Assembly: GCF_024438035.1 (NCBI RefSeq)
Contig: NZ_JANFQF010000012.1
Coordinates: 1 to 64,000, forward strand
From: Rhodococcus tibetensis
Lineage (GTDB): Bacteria; Actinomycetota; Actinomycetes; Mycobacteriales; Mycobacteriaceae
Reading direction: 5' to 3'
DNA length: 64,000 bases
Made by a program: the position numbers and the translations under genes. Of the stretch, positions 34,625-43,432 are shown in pieces. The notes beneath the pieces were generated by a model that was not told the origin of the DNA, made no database searches, and worked only from the letters and a program-made list of their open reading frames with translations. How positions within the stretch are numbered: the first letter of the stretch is position 1; each line of letters starts with the position of its first letter.

Positions 34625-34768
34625 CTCGCATCACCCACGATCACGCTTTCGCGAGGGCCCGGCCGCATCGCATAGCCACCTGGCGATCGGGCCCTCAATG
34701 TCAACGGTATGCGAGCGCGCGGGGTCACGCCACCAGCAATTTTCGGCCCGGGTGGCACACTCCTTTTC

Positions 34769-35437
34769 ATGCATACGAGTCCTGTTGTCGTCACCGTCGC
34801 CGGCCACGGTGAGGCCACGTTTGCGCCCGAGCGCTGCACGGTCGCGATCGTCGTCCGCATCGAGACGGGTGACGTGGAACGGTCGGTCGAGAAGGCCACG
34901 GCCACCGTCAGCCGGCTCACCGAGCTGATCAACGCGCAGTTCGACAGCCACCATGGTCCGATCAACTGGTGGTCGCTCGATCAGGTCCGTCATTCTCGGC
35001 ACCGCCCGTACAGCCAGGACGGTCTCCAGCTGCCATATGTGTACCGGGCGGAGGCAGCGCTCCAAGTGAAGTTCAGCCAACTCGGCGCCGTCGGCGGCTT
35101 CGTCGATTCGGTGTCAACGCTCGAAGGGGTGAACGTCGGGAACTTCGACTGGGCGCTCACCAGCAAGAGCCGGGCCACCCGCATCATCCAGGTGCGCGAA
35201 CTGGCCATCCGAGACGCCCAGTCGAAGGCCGAAACCTACGCCCGCAGTCTGGGCCGCAACACCGTTCACCCCGTGGCGATCGCCGACCCCGGCATGCTCG
35301 GGGTCGACGCGGCCTCGTCCTACGGTGGCGTCGGGGCCCGCGCCTTCGCCGCCGGCGGGTCGAACGAGGCCATCGCGCTCAAGCCCGAGAACATCACGCT
35401 CAGCGCAGACGTCCATGCGCGGTTCGAGGCGTGGTGA
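34769..35437 (+). CDS. SIMPL domain (DUF541) protein
   Basis: 222 residues: VVTVAGHGEATFAPERCTVA, the N-terminal SIMPL strand, then AQFDSHHGPINWWSLDQVRH and DWALTSKSRATRIIQVRELA, AIRDAQSKAETYARSLGRN. The family forms oligomeric, often periplasmic or surface proteins, but no signal peptide is seen from the ATG at 34769, so it may be cytoplasmic. The function is unknown. It is divergent from the NfeD/slipin pair with about 145 bases between. Confidence 0.85.
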   Translation: MHTSPVVVTVAGHGEATFAPERCTVAIVVRIETGDVERSVEKATATVSRLTELINAQFDSHHGPINWWSLDQVRHSRHRPYSQDGLQLPYVYRAEAALQVKFSQLGAVGGFVDSVSTLEGVNVGNFDWALTSKSRATRIIQVRELAIRDAQSKAETYARSLGRNTVHPVAIADPGMLGVDAASSYGGVGARAFAAGGSNEAIALKPENITLSADVHARFEAW

Positions 35438-35469
35438 GCGAGAATTCGACGCGGGCGTACCGTTCGGGA

Positions 35470-36270
35470 ATGACCAACTTAGATCACGGAGATCCGGGTG
35501 ACGCCCCGACTGTGCCGCCGCCGCTGGCGGAGGTGGTGAATCCTGCCCGCCCGTCCGCGGCCGAGGAGGCCAGGACGGTGGCGGCCTCGACCAACATCGG
35601 CACCCTCGCGAGCCTGACCGCCGACGGTGATCCCTGGGCATCGTTCGTGACCTACGGTCTGCTGGGCGGCTCCCCGGTGCTGTGCGTGTCGCACATGGCC
35701 GAGCACGGCCGCAACCTGGCGCACAATCCGCGCGCGAGCATCGCGATCGTCGCGCCCAACCCACCTGCCGATCCGTTGGCCAGCACCCGCATCACCCTCG
35801 CCGGGTACGTCTATCGCCCCGAGGGCGACGAGCTCGCCGCCGCACGCGAGGCGCACCTGGCAGCCATCCCGGCCGCGCACGTCTACATCGACTTCAGCGA
35901 CTTCTCCCTCTGGGTGTTGCGGGTGCATCGGGTGAGGTGGGTCGGCGGCTACGGGCGGATGGACTCGACCACCGCGGAGGCATATGTCGACGCATCCCCG
36001 GACCCGGTCACACCGCACGCCGGCCGCGCGGTCGAGCACCTCAACGCCGACCACGCCGACGCGCTGCTCGCCATGGCCCAGGCGCTCGGTGGCTTCCCGG
36101 ACGCCACCACCGCCACCTGCGAGGGTGCCGATCGGTATGGGCTGGACCTGCGCGTCGTCACCCCGCGCGGAGCCGCCATGACACGGGTGGGGTACGCGGA
36201 GCCACTCCACTCCCCCGACCAGTTGCGCGCGGCGACAGTTGCTTTGACGCGTCTAGCTGCGGGCTGCTGA
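35470..36270 (+). CDS. HugZ-like protein: PNPOx-fold domain plus DUF2470
   Basis: 266 residues. The N-terminal split barrel (about 25-165) has NIGTLASLTADGDPWASFV, LCVSHMAEHGRNLAHNPRAS and IDFSDFSLWVLRVHRVRWVG; the C-terminal DUF2470 domain has VEHLNADHADALLAMAQALG and CEGADRYGLDLRV. This two-domain layout is that of HugZ/HutZ haem-degrading or haem-binding proteins. The ATG at 35470 lies 6 bases after TACCGT without a ribosome site, so it is probably leaderless. Bases 36271-36488 after it show only noncoding sequence and possible debris of an older insertion. Confidence 0.82.
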   Translation: MTNLDHGDPGDAPTVPPPLAEVVNPARPSAAEEARTVAASTNIGTLASLTADGDPWASFVTYGLLGGSPVLCVSHMAEHGRNLAHNPRASIAIVAPNPPADPLASTRITLAGYVYRPEGDELAAAREAHLAAIPAAHVYIDFSDFSLWVLRVHRVRWVGGYGRMDSTTAEAYVDASPDPVTPHAGRAVEHLNADHADALLAMAQALGGFPDATTATCEGADRYGLDLRVVTPRGAAMTRVGYAEPLHSPDQLRAATVALTRLAAGC

Positions 36271-36488
36271 CAGAACTAACTACCGTGGCAACCGACTACG
36301 CACAGATCTCTTGAGGACATCGTCGTGCTCGAGATAGCCGAGAGCCCGGGTCAATAGTCATCCAAGTTGGATGCAGTGGCCTATGCAGGAGCACGCGTTC
36401 CAACGGCGACTCCGCATCGAGCGATGCAACTTACTCCGAAACAACACCGTCGAAGCCAATGACCTTCGCTAGGTTGCGTCCACGACGA

Positions 36489-37875
36489 TGGTGTACGAGC
36501 CGGATCAGGACGTCACCGGCGTGTCGTAGCCGGAAAGTAGGCGGTCACCGCGTGATTCTTCGAGAGAGCTACCAACTCGACTCGACGAAAGAGCACGCGA
36601 TGACCACTGCCCACGATATCGACCTGCACCAATTCCTGACCGACCGCCTCACCGACGCCAGCCCAGTCCTGCTGCGCAGCCTGCTGTCCACCTTCATCGA
36701 CGCGCTCATGGGCGCCGAAGCTGACACCTTGTGCGGTGCCGGTTTCGGTGAACGCTCCGACGACCGCATCAACAGCCGGAACGGCTATCGGCACCGCGAC
36801 TTCGACACCCGCGCCGGCACACTCGACATCGCGATACCCAAGCTGCGTCAGGGCTCGTACTTCCCGGACTGGTTGCTGCAGCGCCGCAAACGCGCCGAAC
36901 GTGCCCTGACCTCGGTGGTGGCCACCTGCTACCTGCTCGGCGTCTCCACTCGCCGGATGGAGAAACTCGTCGACTCGTTGGGCATCACCAGCCTGTCCAA
37001 GTCGCAGGTCAGCGTCATGGCCAAGGACCTCGACACCCAGGTCGAAGCATTCCGCAGCCGCCCGCTTGACGCCGGACCGTACACCTTTGTCGCCGCCGAC
37101 GCCCTCGTCCTCAAGGTCCGCGAGAACGGGCGGGTGGTCAACGTGCACACCCTGGTCGCGGTCGGCGTCAACGCCGACGGCTACCGGGAAATCCTTGGAA
37201 TCGAGGTCACCTCCGCCGAGGACGGGGCCGGCTGGTTGGCGTTCTTCCGGTCGCTGGTTACCCGCGGTCTGACCGGGGTTCGGTTGGTGACCTCCGACGC
37301 CCACGCCGGCCTCGTGTCGGCGATCGGCGCCACCTTGCCCGGGGCCGCCTGGCAGAGGTGCCGGACGCATTATTCGACCAATCTCATGTCCCAGACGCCG
37401 AAGAATTGGCCCTGGGTGCGTGCGCTCCTGCACTCCGTTTACGACCAACCGGACGCCGATTCTGTTCATGCTCAATATGATCGGGTGATCGACGCCTTGT
37501 CGGAGAAGCTGCCGAGGGTCGCCGATCATCTCGACGCCGCGCGGGCCGACCTCCTCGCCTTCACGGCCTTTCCGAAGCAGATCTGGCGGCAGATCTGGTC
37601 CAACAATCCCCAGGAGAGACTGAACAAGGAAATCCGCCGGAGGACTGATGTCGTCGGGATCTTCCCCGATCGCACCGCGTTGATCCGGCTCGTCGGAGCC
37701 GTCCTCGCCGAGCAGCACGACGAGTGGATCGAAGGGCGCCGCTATCTCGGCCTCGACGTGCTCGCCCGTTCCCGCGGCGACCACACCATCACTACCGAAC
37801 CACAGCAGGAGGTGACACCCGCGGAGCTAACCGCATAACCCCCGACGAGGAATCACGCGACCACCTCGTACACCA
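36489..37875 (+). mobile_element. IS256-family insertion sequence
   Basis: A 1.39-kb segment with one transposase gene. Outer inverted repeats TGGTGTACGAG (36489-36499) and CTCGTACACCA (37865-37875) are exact; inner blocks CGCGTGATTCTTCG (36549-36562) and CGAGGAATCACGCG (37846-37859) match in inverse orientation except one base. The two sides differ in spacing (about 50 extra bases at the left), so the true tips could be the inner pair, and no clear target duplication is seen. Confidence 0.6.
36600..37838 (+). CDS. IS256-family transposase
   Basis: 412 residues, normal for the family and without frameshift. The DDE triad is visible: Asp167 (FVAADALVLKV), Asp233 (LVTSDAHAGL) and Glu339 (WSNNPQERLNKEIRRRT). 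The N-terminal part has NSRNGYRHRDFDTRAGTLD and YLLGVSTRRMEKLVDSLG. It appears complete and possibly active. The element separates the HugZ-like gene from the DUF262-RelA/SpoT unit and marks the left edge of the accessory island. Confidence 0.93.
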   Translation: MTTAHDIDLHQFLTDRLTDASPVLLRSLLSTFIDALMGAEADTLCGAGFGERSDDRINSRNGYRHRDFDTRAGTLDIAIPKLRQGSYFPDWLLQRRKRAERALTSVVATCYLLGVSTRRMEKLVDSLGITSLSKSQVSVMAKDLDTQVEAFRSRPLDAGPYTFVAADALVLKVRENGRVVNVHTLVAVGVNADGYREILGIEVTSAEDGAGWLAFFRSLVTRGLTGVRLVTSDAHAGLVSAIGATLPGAAWQRCRTHYSTNLMSQTPKNWPWVRALLHSVYDQPDADSVHAQYDRVIDALSEKLPRVADHLDAARADLLAFTAFPKQIWRQIWSNNPQERLNKEIRRRTDVVGIFPDRTALIRLVGAVLAEQHDEWIEGRRYLGLDVLARSRGDHTITTEPQQEVTPAELTA

Positions 37876-37994
37876 CGCCCCGGGACTTGACCCCTCGCTA
37901 AGGCATAAGAATGCACCGGACGAGGAAGACGGCGGGCGCCCAGGCCCGACAACAGCGGTCGGACCGAGGCAACCTCGCCACAATTTCCCGAATC
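37876..37994. other. Gap between the IS256 element and the RelA/SpoT-like gene
   Basis: Bases 37876-37994 hold no recognisable gene, only the end of the IS. The following operon ends at 37995 on the minus strand without an obvious hairpin. Confidence 0.4.
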
Positions 37995-38972
37995 CTACCG
38001 GCCGCGCAGTCTCAAAACACCCCGCGCGGATCCCAAATCGATTGATGACGGGACCACAATCTCATCTGGAACAAGAATCTTAATATCGCCATTCCTACCG
38101 AGCGCCTTTGCTATTACATCAGGACGAACGTCAAACAGGTACTGAACAATGGATAAGAATGGCGATAGATTCATTGGATGCACTCCGCCACGAAGGCGTC
38201 TGCCAGATTCGACTATAGCCCCCAATTCATCCAGCGAAATCCTACAGCGGCGAAACAAACTTCGAATCGAGTCCGCAAGACGCTTCATATCGTCCGGCAG
38301 ATCGTCGACGTCGAAGCTCCGATACATGACTTCGATAATCTGTAGCAACTCTTTGGTCTTAATGTCTTGGCGATGTAAGACGCTGGTGTTTTGAGAGGCC
38401 AACGTTTCGGCTTCCAGAATCGAGACTTCAGCCGCCTCAAGCGCTGCCTTCACTTGTGCCGCGACACGCTCTTTCCCCCAGCTAACCTTCGTTGTCTTAT
38501 ATGTCAGGTCATGCGTGGCTATCGACCACGCATGCTGCAGGAAAGTCTTAATTTGAATTTCAAATCCGATGCGATGAATGCTTTCCTCGTCCTTCCCTGG
38601 GGATGGCTTTAGATTCGCATACAGGCGGGTGTGATCGAACGAGAAGGTCGTAGCGTCACCCGTCGCAATATCGTCATCCTTCGGCTTCCTAGAGAATACA
38701 ACGAACAGCTCCCGCATTCTGTTCTCCGCCTCGCGCATCATTGCCAGATTCGGAACAACAACAGTGCAGGCGTAAAAATCCTCAAGGGCGGCTGGGTCAA
38801 ATCTTCCCGTTTCGACCTTCAGGGCAAAAGATTGCTCGTTCTTCAGCCTGGATTCGAAGTGCCAGTTCGCACGAATGGACGAACGTATTAGCTCGTCAGC
38901 CGACGACTTGATTAGCGAATTGAGCTCAAACTGTCGATCGAACTCATTCCTGACCGACGTCGCTACTTTCAT
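37995..38972 (-). CDS. RelA/SpoT-fold nucleotidyltransferase-like protein, partner of DUF262
   Basis: 325 residues with the alarmone-synthetase fold. The ATP-binding pattern R-x-K-x3-S-x3-K is exact at 42-52 (RLKNEQSFALK), Asp65 follows in LEDFYACTVVV, and FEIQIKTFLQHAWSIATHDL (137-156) matches the E-x-Q-x-(R/K)T..HAW..HD-(x)-Y-K core of synthetases. The usual G-x-R after Asp is A-x-T here and no clear YRSLH segment is seen, so the GTP side is altered. No hydrolase, TGS or ACT domain is present. The C-terminal half is helical. It could make (p)ppGpp or pyrophosphorylate another target as a toxin. The start lies in ATGA overlapping the DUF262 stop. The codons are AT-richer than its neighbours'. 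Confidence 0.75.
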   Translation of the reverse strand: MKVATSVRNEFDRQFELNSLIKSSADELIRSSIRANWHFESRLKNEQSFALKVETGRFDPAALEDFYACTVVVPNLAMMREAENRMRELFVVFSRKPKDDDIATGDATTFSFDHTRLYANLKPSPGKDEESIHRIGFEIQIKTFLQHAWSIATHDLTYKTTKVSWGKERVAAQVKAALEAAEVSILEAETLASQNTSVLHRQDIKTKELLQIIEVMYRSFDVDDLPDDMKRLADSIRSLFRRCRISLDELGAIVESGRRLRGGVHPMNLSPFLSIVQYLFDVRPDVIAKALGRNGDIKILVPDEIVVPSSIDLGSARGVLRLRGR

Positions 38973-40042
38973 TCTTCCAAAGCCAGTTTGATTCCCGCCA
39001 ACAGGGCATCGTTACGTGCGCGCCGGAGTTTAAGGTCGGTTGTTGCGCCCCGGGCATTCGAGACATAACGAAGCGCCTCTACGCGGATCGGATCGCTGAT
39101 CGCCGATTCCTCGGGACTATCGGTTACCTCCGATATCTCCGAAACCACATTCATAAATCTCGCGTACGCTGGCGCGAATTCGCGCGCAATCCTGAGCTCT
39201 TGATGAAGGAGAATCAAAACCCATAAGGAATAGAAGTGTGCAAGGTTTCGTGCGTGCGCAACAACTGCCCCGTTCAGTTCGTCGACCTCGGTGATAAATG
39301 ACTTCAACCGCTCGAACTGATCAATAAACTCTTCCGTATCGAAGGCAGGCTCGAGGTCCTCGGGAAACTCATACTTTGCATAAAATTCATCAAGTGAATT
39401 CTGGTCAAATCCAAGAATTTCCTTTTGAATTGTCGCAGCGACTAGTTCAGATATAAACTGGGTGTCCTGCATTCTCTTGGCCCGGCCCGTTGTCACTACC
39501 TTGACTCGCTTCCAGAAGGGCGATTCGCTCTCACTCTCGGCAAATCCAATGAGCCAGCCATCATAGCGAGCGTGGCGGATTTCCTGCGGAGTCAACTTGC
39601 GAGAGTTCTGGTTTAATCTTCCGAAAACATCATTCACGACGGTGGTTTCAATTGAATCTATTTGCTCGACAGTAATTTGATAGTCCATAAATCGCTTCCG
39701 AAGGCCGGAGTCAGCCTTGATCTTCGACCACTTCTTTCCGTCGAGTCTTGCGTCGCCGAAATCATCTTTCATTGAGATTCGGTCAGCGACGAACATCAAG
39801 ATCGTCTCAAGTCGCTGTTTGCCATCGATTACATGGTATGTTGCGGCGCCGTTCTCATCCAAGTCCTTATGTAAAAAAATTGCCGGACTAGGAAAGTTAT
39901 TGAAAATCGTATCGAGGAAATATTGCCTATCACGGCGAGTCCAGACGCTGCGTCGTTGGTAAGACGGTTCGAGGTCCAGACGCTTCAAACCCGCTAGATC
40001 CAACAGCCATGAGATATCTTGCGAGGTGACGCGACGCTGCAT
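38969..40042 (-). CDS. DUF262 (GmrS-like ParB/Srx-fold) protein
   Basis: 357 residues. Residues 27-31 (PSYQR) with VWTRRDRQYFLDTIFNNFPSP, 73-77 (DGKQR in HVIDGKQRLETIL), and FGRLNQNSRKLTPQEIRHAR are the three hallmarks of DUF262, the nucleotide-hydrolysing domain of GmrSD-type modification-dependent restriction. The C-terminal DUF1524/HNH nuclease of full GmrSD is absent; the last 150 residues are helical and unassigned. AAAGGAAG lies 9 bases before the ATG. Its stop overlaps the RelA/SpoT-like gene by 4 bases, so the two form one coupled unit. The DNA is visibly AT-rich, suggesting transfer. Confidence 0.82.
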   Translation of the reverse strand: MQRRVTSQDISWLLDLAGLKRLDLEPSYQRRSVWTRRDRQYFLDTIFNNFPSPAIFLHKDLDENGAATYHVIDGKQRLETILMFVADRISMKDDFGDARLDGKKWSKIKADSGLRKRFMDYQITVEQIDSIETTVVNDVFGRLNQNSRKLTPQEIRHARYDGWLIGFAESESESPFWKRVKVVTTGRAKRMQDTQFISELVAATIQKEILGFDQNSLDEFYAKYEFPEDLEPAFDTEEFIDQFERLKSFITEVDELNGAVVAHARNLAHFYSLWVLILLHQELRIAREFAPAYARFMNVVSEISEVTDSPEESAISDPIRVEALRYVSNARGATTDLKLRRARNDALLAGIKLALEE

Positions 40043-40606
40043 TAGTTAATTCTTCCTTTAGGGTAGGATAAAACTGAAGCTGCACGCAGTGTAAACCGAG
40101 TCCATCCCGGGAATCCATAGCTGAGTTCACCGAAGTGCCCGAGCGCTCGGAACAAACAAGCACCTTCACGGTCATGTGACGGAAGACACAGTCTAATCGA
40201 CTTCATTCAACGACCTGGGCTGCTATCACGCGACCAGCTGAATTGTGAGGCGGCACCTTAGAGCGCAAACCGGCGAGGGTGTTCAAGGGCTAGGGATCGC
40301 CTATCGAGATCGCGCGATCGAGAACGCAGAGCCGGATACTCCATTCACAGTATGGGTTCTTCCTACAGGATGCCAGCAAGGCCGAGATCCCGAATCATCC
40401 AGCCACGGAAAGATCGCTTGATCCCCCCAAACGTACGAATTTCGGCAGGATCACCCGCACGGATGAGGGCTTTGTGGAGCGTGCACAGTACCGAGACCGA
40501 GACCGGCTACGAGGCGAGCTAGTCAATCAATCCTCTTAGTTGCCTCGCGCTGGGCCTTGAGGCTGCGCCGACGAATGAGTCGGACTTGCACTCTAGAGTG
40601 TGGTCC
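40043..40606. other. 564-bp intergenic region between DUF262 and the methylase, with a coding relic
   Basis: It holds the promoters of both divergent units: minus-strand TATCCT-like sequence near 40065 for DUF262 and TAGAGT (40594-40599) for the methylase. At 40373-40506 the minus strand keeps an open stretch reading VLCTLHKALIRAGDPAEIRT, FGGIKRSFRGWMIRDLG, LAGIL and stop, which looks like the tail of a lost gene; I cannot name it. The rest shows nothing I recognise. Confidence 0.4.
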
Positions 40607-42124
40607 GTGGACGACACACTGATGACCCGGACGGAAGCACGCCGCGTAGCCGCACTCGCCGCGCTCAACTCAACCACTCAGGCCACGCTCGGACAGTTTT
40701 TTACACCCGAGGGCGCCGCCGAGCTGATTGCCAGCTTTCCTAAGCTGCCGGAATCGGGAAGACTCCGCATTCTCGACCCGGGGGCCGGCGCCGGCTCACT
40801 TGCGGCCGCACTGGTGAACCGCGCACTCAGCGAGGCGCCAGAACTTGAGATTCATGTCGTAGCCGTCGAGATCGACTCAGCCGTCGAACCGTTCCTCGCA
40901 GACACACTTCGCGATTGTGAGGTAGCAGGCGCGACATCTGGGACCAGCGTGTCTACCACTCTTGTCGCTGGCGACTATATCGAGCTCACCACGGGCAGCT
41001 CGGTTGCCGAGAACGACCTTGCCGAACCGTTCGACATCGTGATTATGAATCCACCATATGCGAAGCTTGCAGCGAGTTCTGCATACCGCAAGGCTCTTAT
41101 CACGCAGGGTGCAGACTGTCCGAACCTGTACGCGGCGTTCCTTTCCTTAGGGTCTACCTCCCTGCGACCAGGCGGGCAGTTGGTCGCAATTACGCCTCGC
41201 TCGTTCGCAAACGGTGTCTATTTCGAGTCTTTCCGTCGCGAATTGCTAAGCAGGATTTCGATTGACCGACTTCATACTTTCGAATCACGCTCAACTGTCT
41301 TTTCCGACACAGGAGTTCTGCAGGAAAACATCATTCTTTGTGGCACGCGTGGAGGCGACGACACGTCAGAGGTGGTTCTCACGACCAGCCGTGGACACAC
41401 CGATGCGGTGACTATTACTACGCTGCCCTATACGGCGATTATTCGACCAAACGACCCTCACCTATTTCTTCGAGTTCCGGGCACAGCCGGTGATACGTCT
41501 ATCGCCGAGGCAATGGTCACTCTGCCTGCAATGTTGCCTGAACTAAGGGTCCAGGTATCGACGGGTCGTGTTGTCGATTTCCGGTCACGCGCAAACCTGT
41601 GTGACGCCGACACGCATGGTGCCGTACCCCTGATCTATCCCGGCAATGTCCGAGGTGGCGTTATTGAGTGGCCCCGAGAGATCCGTAAGAATCAAGGATT
41701 CGTCCCTCTCGCCGATGGGAAGAAGTTGCTCTTGCCCTCAGGCGTCTACGTAGTGGTCAAGCGGTTCTCGGCGAAAGAAGAGCGGCGGCGAATTGTTGCC
41801 GCACTGTGGGACCCCGAGGTAAACGGCGACACGTCGATCGCATTCGAAAACCACCTCAACATTTTTCATTGCAACGGAGCTGGGCTCGACCGGGACTTTG
41901 CGATCGGGCTGAGCTGGTGGCTCAACAGTTCAATCGTCGACCAATACTTCCGAACCTTCTCCGGTCATACTCAGGTCAACGCCACAGACCTGCGATCCTT
42001 GCGCTACCCCGCTCGCGATGACCTTTCGGCTCTGGGACGCTCAAGGTCATCCATGCTGCCACTTCAAGAAGATATAGACGACGCAGTGGCAGCCTTCACC
42101 ACCCCAGTTGAGGAAGTTGCGTGA
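40607..42124 (+). CDS. PstI/BsuBI-type adenine-N6 DNA methyltransferase
   Basis: 505 residues, about the length of known M.PstI/M.BsuBI proteins. AdoMet-binding and catalytic motifs: GQFFTPEGAAELI (29-41), LDPGAGAGSLAAAL (56-69, motif I) and IMNPPYAKL (motif IV, NPPY 148-151), giving a gamma-type N6-adenine methylase; the C-terminal 250 residues would read the target. It should protect CTGCAG by adenine methylation. TAGAGT lies 7 bases before the GTG at 40607, so a leaderless start is likely; ATG 40622 is an alternative. Its stop overlaps the endonuclease start by 4 bases (GTGA). Confidence 0.87.
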   Translation: MDDTLMTRTEARRVAALAALNSTTQATLGQFFTPEGAAELIASFPKLPESGRLRILDPGAGAGSLAAALVNRALSEAPELEIHVVAVEIDSAVEPFLADTLRDCEVAGATSGTSVSTTLVAGDYIELTTGSSVAENDLAEPFDIVIMNPPYAKLAASSAYRKALITQGADCPNLYAAFLSLGSTSLRPGGQLVAITPRSFANGVYFESFRRELLSRISIDRLHTFESRSTVFSDTGVLQENIILCGTRGGDDTSEVVLTTSRGHTDAVTITTLPYTAIIRPNDPHLFLRVPGTAGDTSIAEAMVTLPAMLPELRVQVSTGRVVDFRSRANLCDADTHGAVPLIYPGNVRGGVIEWPREIRKNQGFVPLADGKKLLLPSGVYVVVKRFSAKEERRRIVAALWDPEVNGDTSIAFENHLNIFHCNGAGLDRDFAIGLSWWLNSSIVDQYFRTFSGHTQVNATDLRSLRYPARDDLSALGRSRSSMLPLQEDIDDAVAAFTTPVEEVA

Positions 42125-43095
42125 TCACCAACTCTGCGGAACTTAAGGTCCGAGAAGCTCAACAAATTCTGCGGGCCTTCGGATTCGATGCGCAGCGATC
42201 GAACGAAAGATCGGCCTGGGTACTGCTAGGACTGTTGCAGCTCAAGCCGAACGATTCCTGGAGTGGCGTACATCCACTTCAGCTCGGGGTCACCGACTTG
42301 ATGGAATTCATCGCTGCCCACTACCGCGACACACCGTATAAGGCAAACACCCGTGAGACTATCCGCCGCCAAACTCTCCATCAATTCGTGGATGCACTGT
42401 TTGTCGAATTGAATCCCGACGATTCCACTCGCGCGGTCAACTCACCAAAGACGGTCTACACCCTGCACGCAGACGCGCTCGCCGTGATAAAACGCTACGG
42501 TTGCGAAGGTTTCGATTCTGCACTGGCACGGTATCTCTCCAAAGTTCCAGGACTCAAGGCCCAGTACGCAGCTGCCCGGGAAATGAATCGAATTCCCGTC
42601 ACGCTGCCTTCGGGAGACCTCGTGCTTCTGAGCCCAGGAGGCCAGAACACACTGATAAAGGCGATGATTGCGGACTTCTGCAGTTACTACACGCCCGGTG
42701 GCCACGTGCTCTATGTAGGTGACGCCGACTCAAAGATGATGACATTTGACGAGGCTGCCTTAGCTTCGCTAGGAGTGACAGTCGACCACCATGGCAAGAT
42801 GCCCGACCTAATCGTGTACCTTCCAGAGAAGAATTGGCTTGTCTTACTCGAGGCCGCCACGACTCATGGTCCCGTCGATGCTAAGCGCCATCAAGAGCTC
42901 GCAACCCTGTTCAAAGGTTCTACAGCCGGCCTTGTCTACGTCTCTTGTTTCCCGGACCGTGCGACGATGCGGAAGTACCTTGCCGAAATCTCGTGGGAGA
43001 CGGAAGTATGGTGCGCGAGCGACCCCACTCATCTGATTCATTTCAACGGTGAGCGGTTCCTCGGCCCGTACGGCGAGGCAGCAGGCCTCACCTAA
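42121..43095 (+). CDS. BsuBI/PstI-family type II restriction endonuclease
   Basis: 324 residues, the length of PstI-group enzymes. The catalytic core HGKMPDLIVYLPEKNWLVLL-EA gives Asp229 and Glu244, followed by THGPVDAKRHQEL, and the end has AGLVYVSCFPDRATMRKYLA, EISWETEVW and HLIHFNGERFLGPY, all typical of the family. By homology it should cut CTGCAG. The GTG start overlaps the methylase stop (GTGA), so expression is coupled and the methylase is made first. It appears complete, so the restriction-modification pair is probably functional. Confidence 0.88.
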   Translation: MITNSAELKVREAQQILRAFGFDAQRSNERSAWVLLGLLQLKPNDSWSGVHPLQLGVTDLMEFIAAHYRDTPYKANTRETIRRQTLHQFVDALFVELNPDDSTRAVNSPKTVYTLHADALAVIKRYGCEGFDSALARYLSKVPGLKAQYAAAREMNRIPVTLPSGDLVLLSPGGQNTLIKAMIADFCSYYTPGGHVLYVGDADSKMMTFDEAALASLGVTVDHHGKMPDLIVYLPEKNWLVLLEAATTHGPVDAKRHQELATLFKGSTAGLVYVSCFPDRATMRKYLAEISWETEVWCASDPTHLIHFNGERFLGPYGEAAGLT

Positions 43096-43432
43096 CCGCC
43101 AAAACGGTGCTCAAACCAATGGCGAATCAAGCTGCCATTTTCTCTATGTTCTCCGGCTGGCCGATCGGGCGGCGAGCCGGTCGGTCGCATCATGGCGGTC
43201 TGATGCACCGATATGTGGTTGGAGACCGGGTCAAGGTTTGCGTCTCTTTCTGCCATGTCCAACGTCCCTCTCATCGCCAGAAGCTGCCGTGCAGTCGATC
43301 CACTATCGCCGGGTAATTGGCCTCGATGATATCCACAACCTCACGTCGGCAAGCGTTGTTACAACAGTCCATATTGGCGCCGGCTCTTCCCGCCCACAAT
43401 GTCCAGGCAGACGACCCCAATACCGCTGAGCG
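43096..43432. other. Gap after the endonuclease gene
   Basis: No gene or RNA is recognised. Short open stretches exist in several frames but none has a start, a ribosome site or a recognisable motif. The right part joins the NERD relic. Confidence 0.4.

Noticed and set aside
36513-37784. 423-codon minus-strand frame inside the IS256 transposase
   Set aside because: Antisense shadow of an intact transposase with a complete DDE triad.
40607-43095. Avoidance of CTGCAG in the window as support for an active PstI-type system
   Set aside because: CTGCAG occurs repeatedly, including inside both genes and in 16-18 kb genes, so there is no avoidance; methylation would protect these sites, so this neither supports nor refutes activity.
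43107-43316. 69-codon plus-strand frame after the restriction endonuclease
   Set aside because: No ribosome site, no recognisable motif and no coding-like bias; probably chance.
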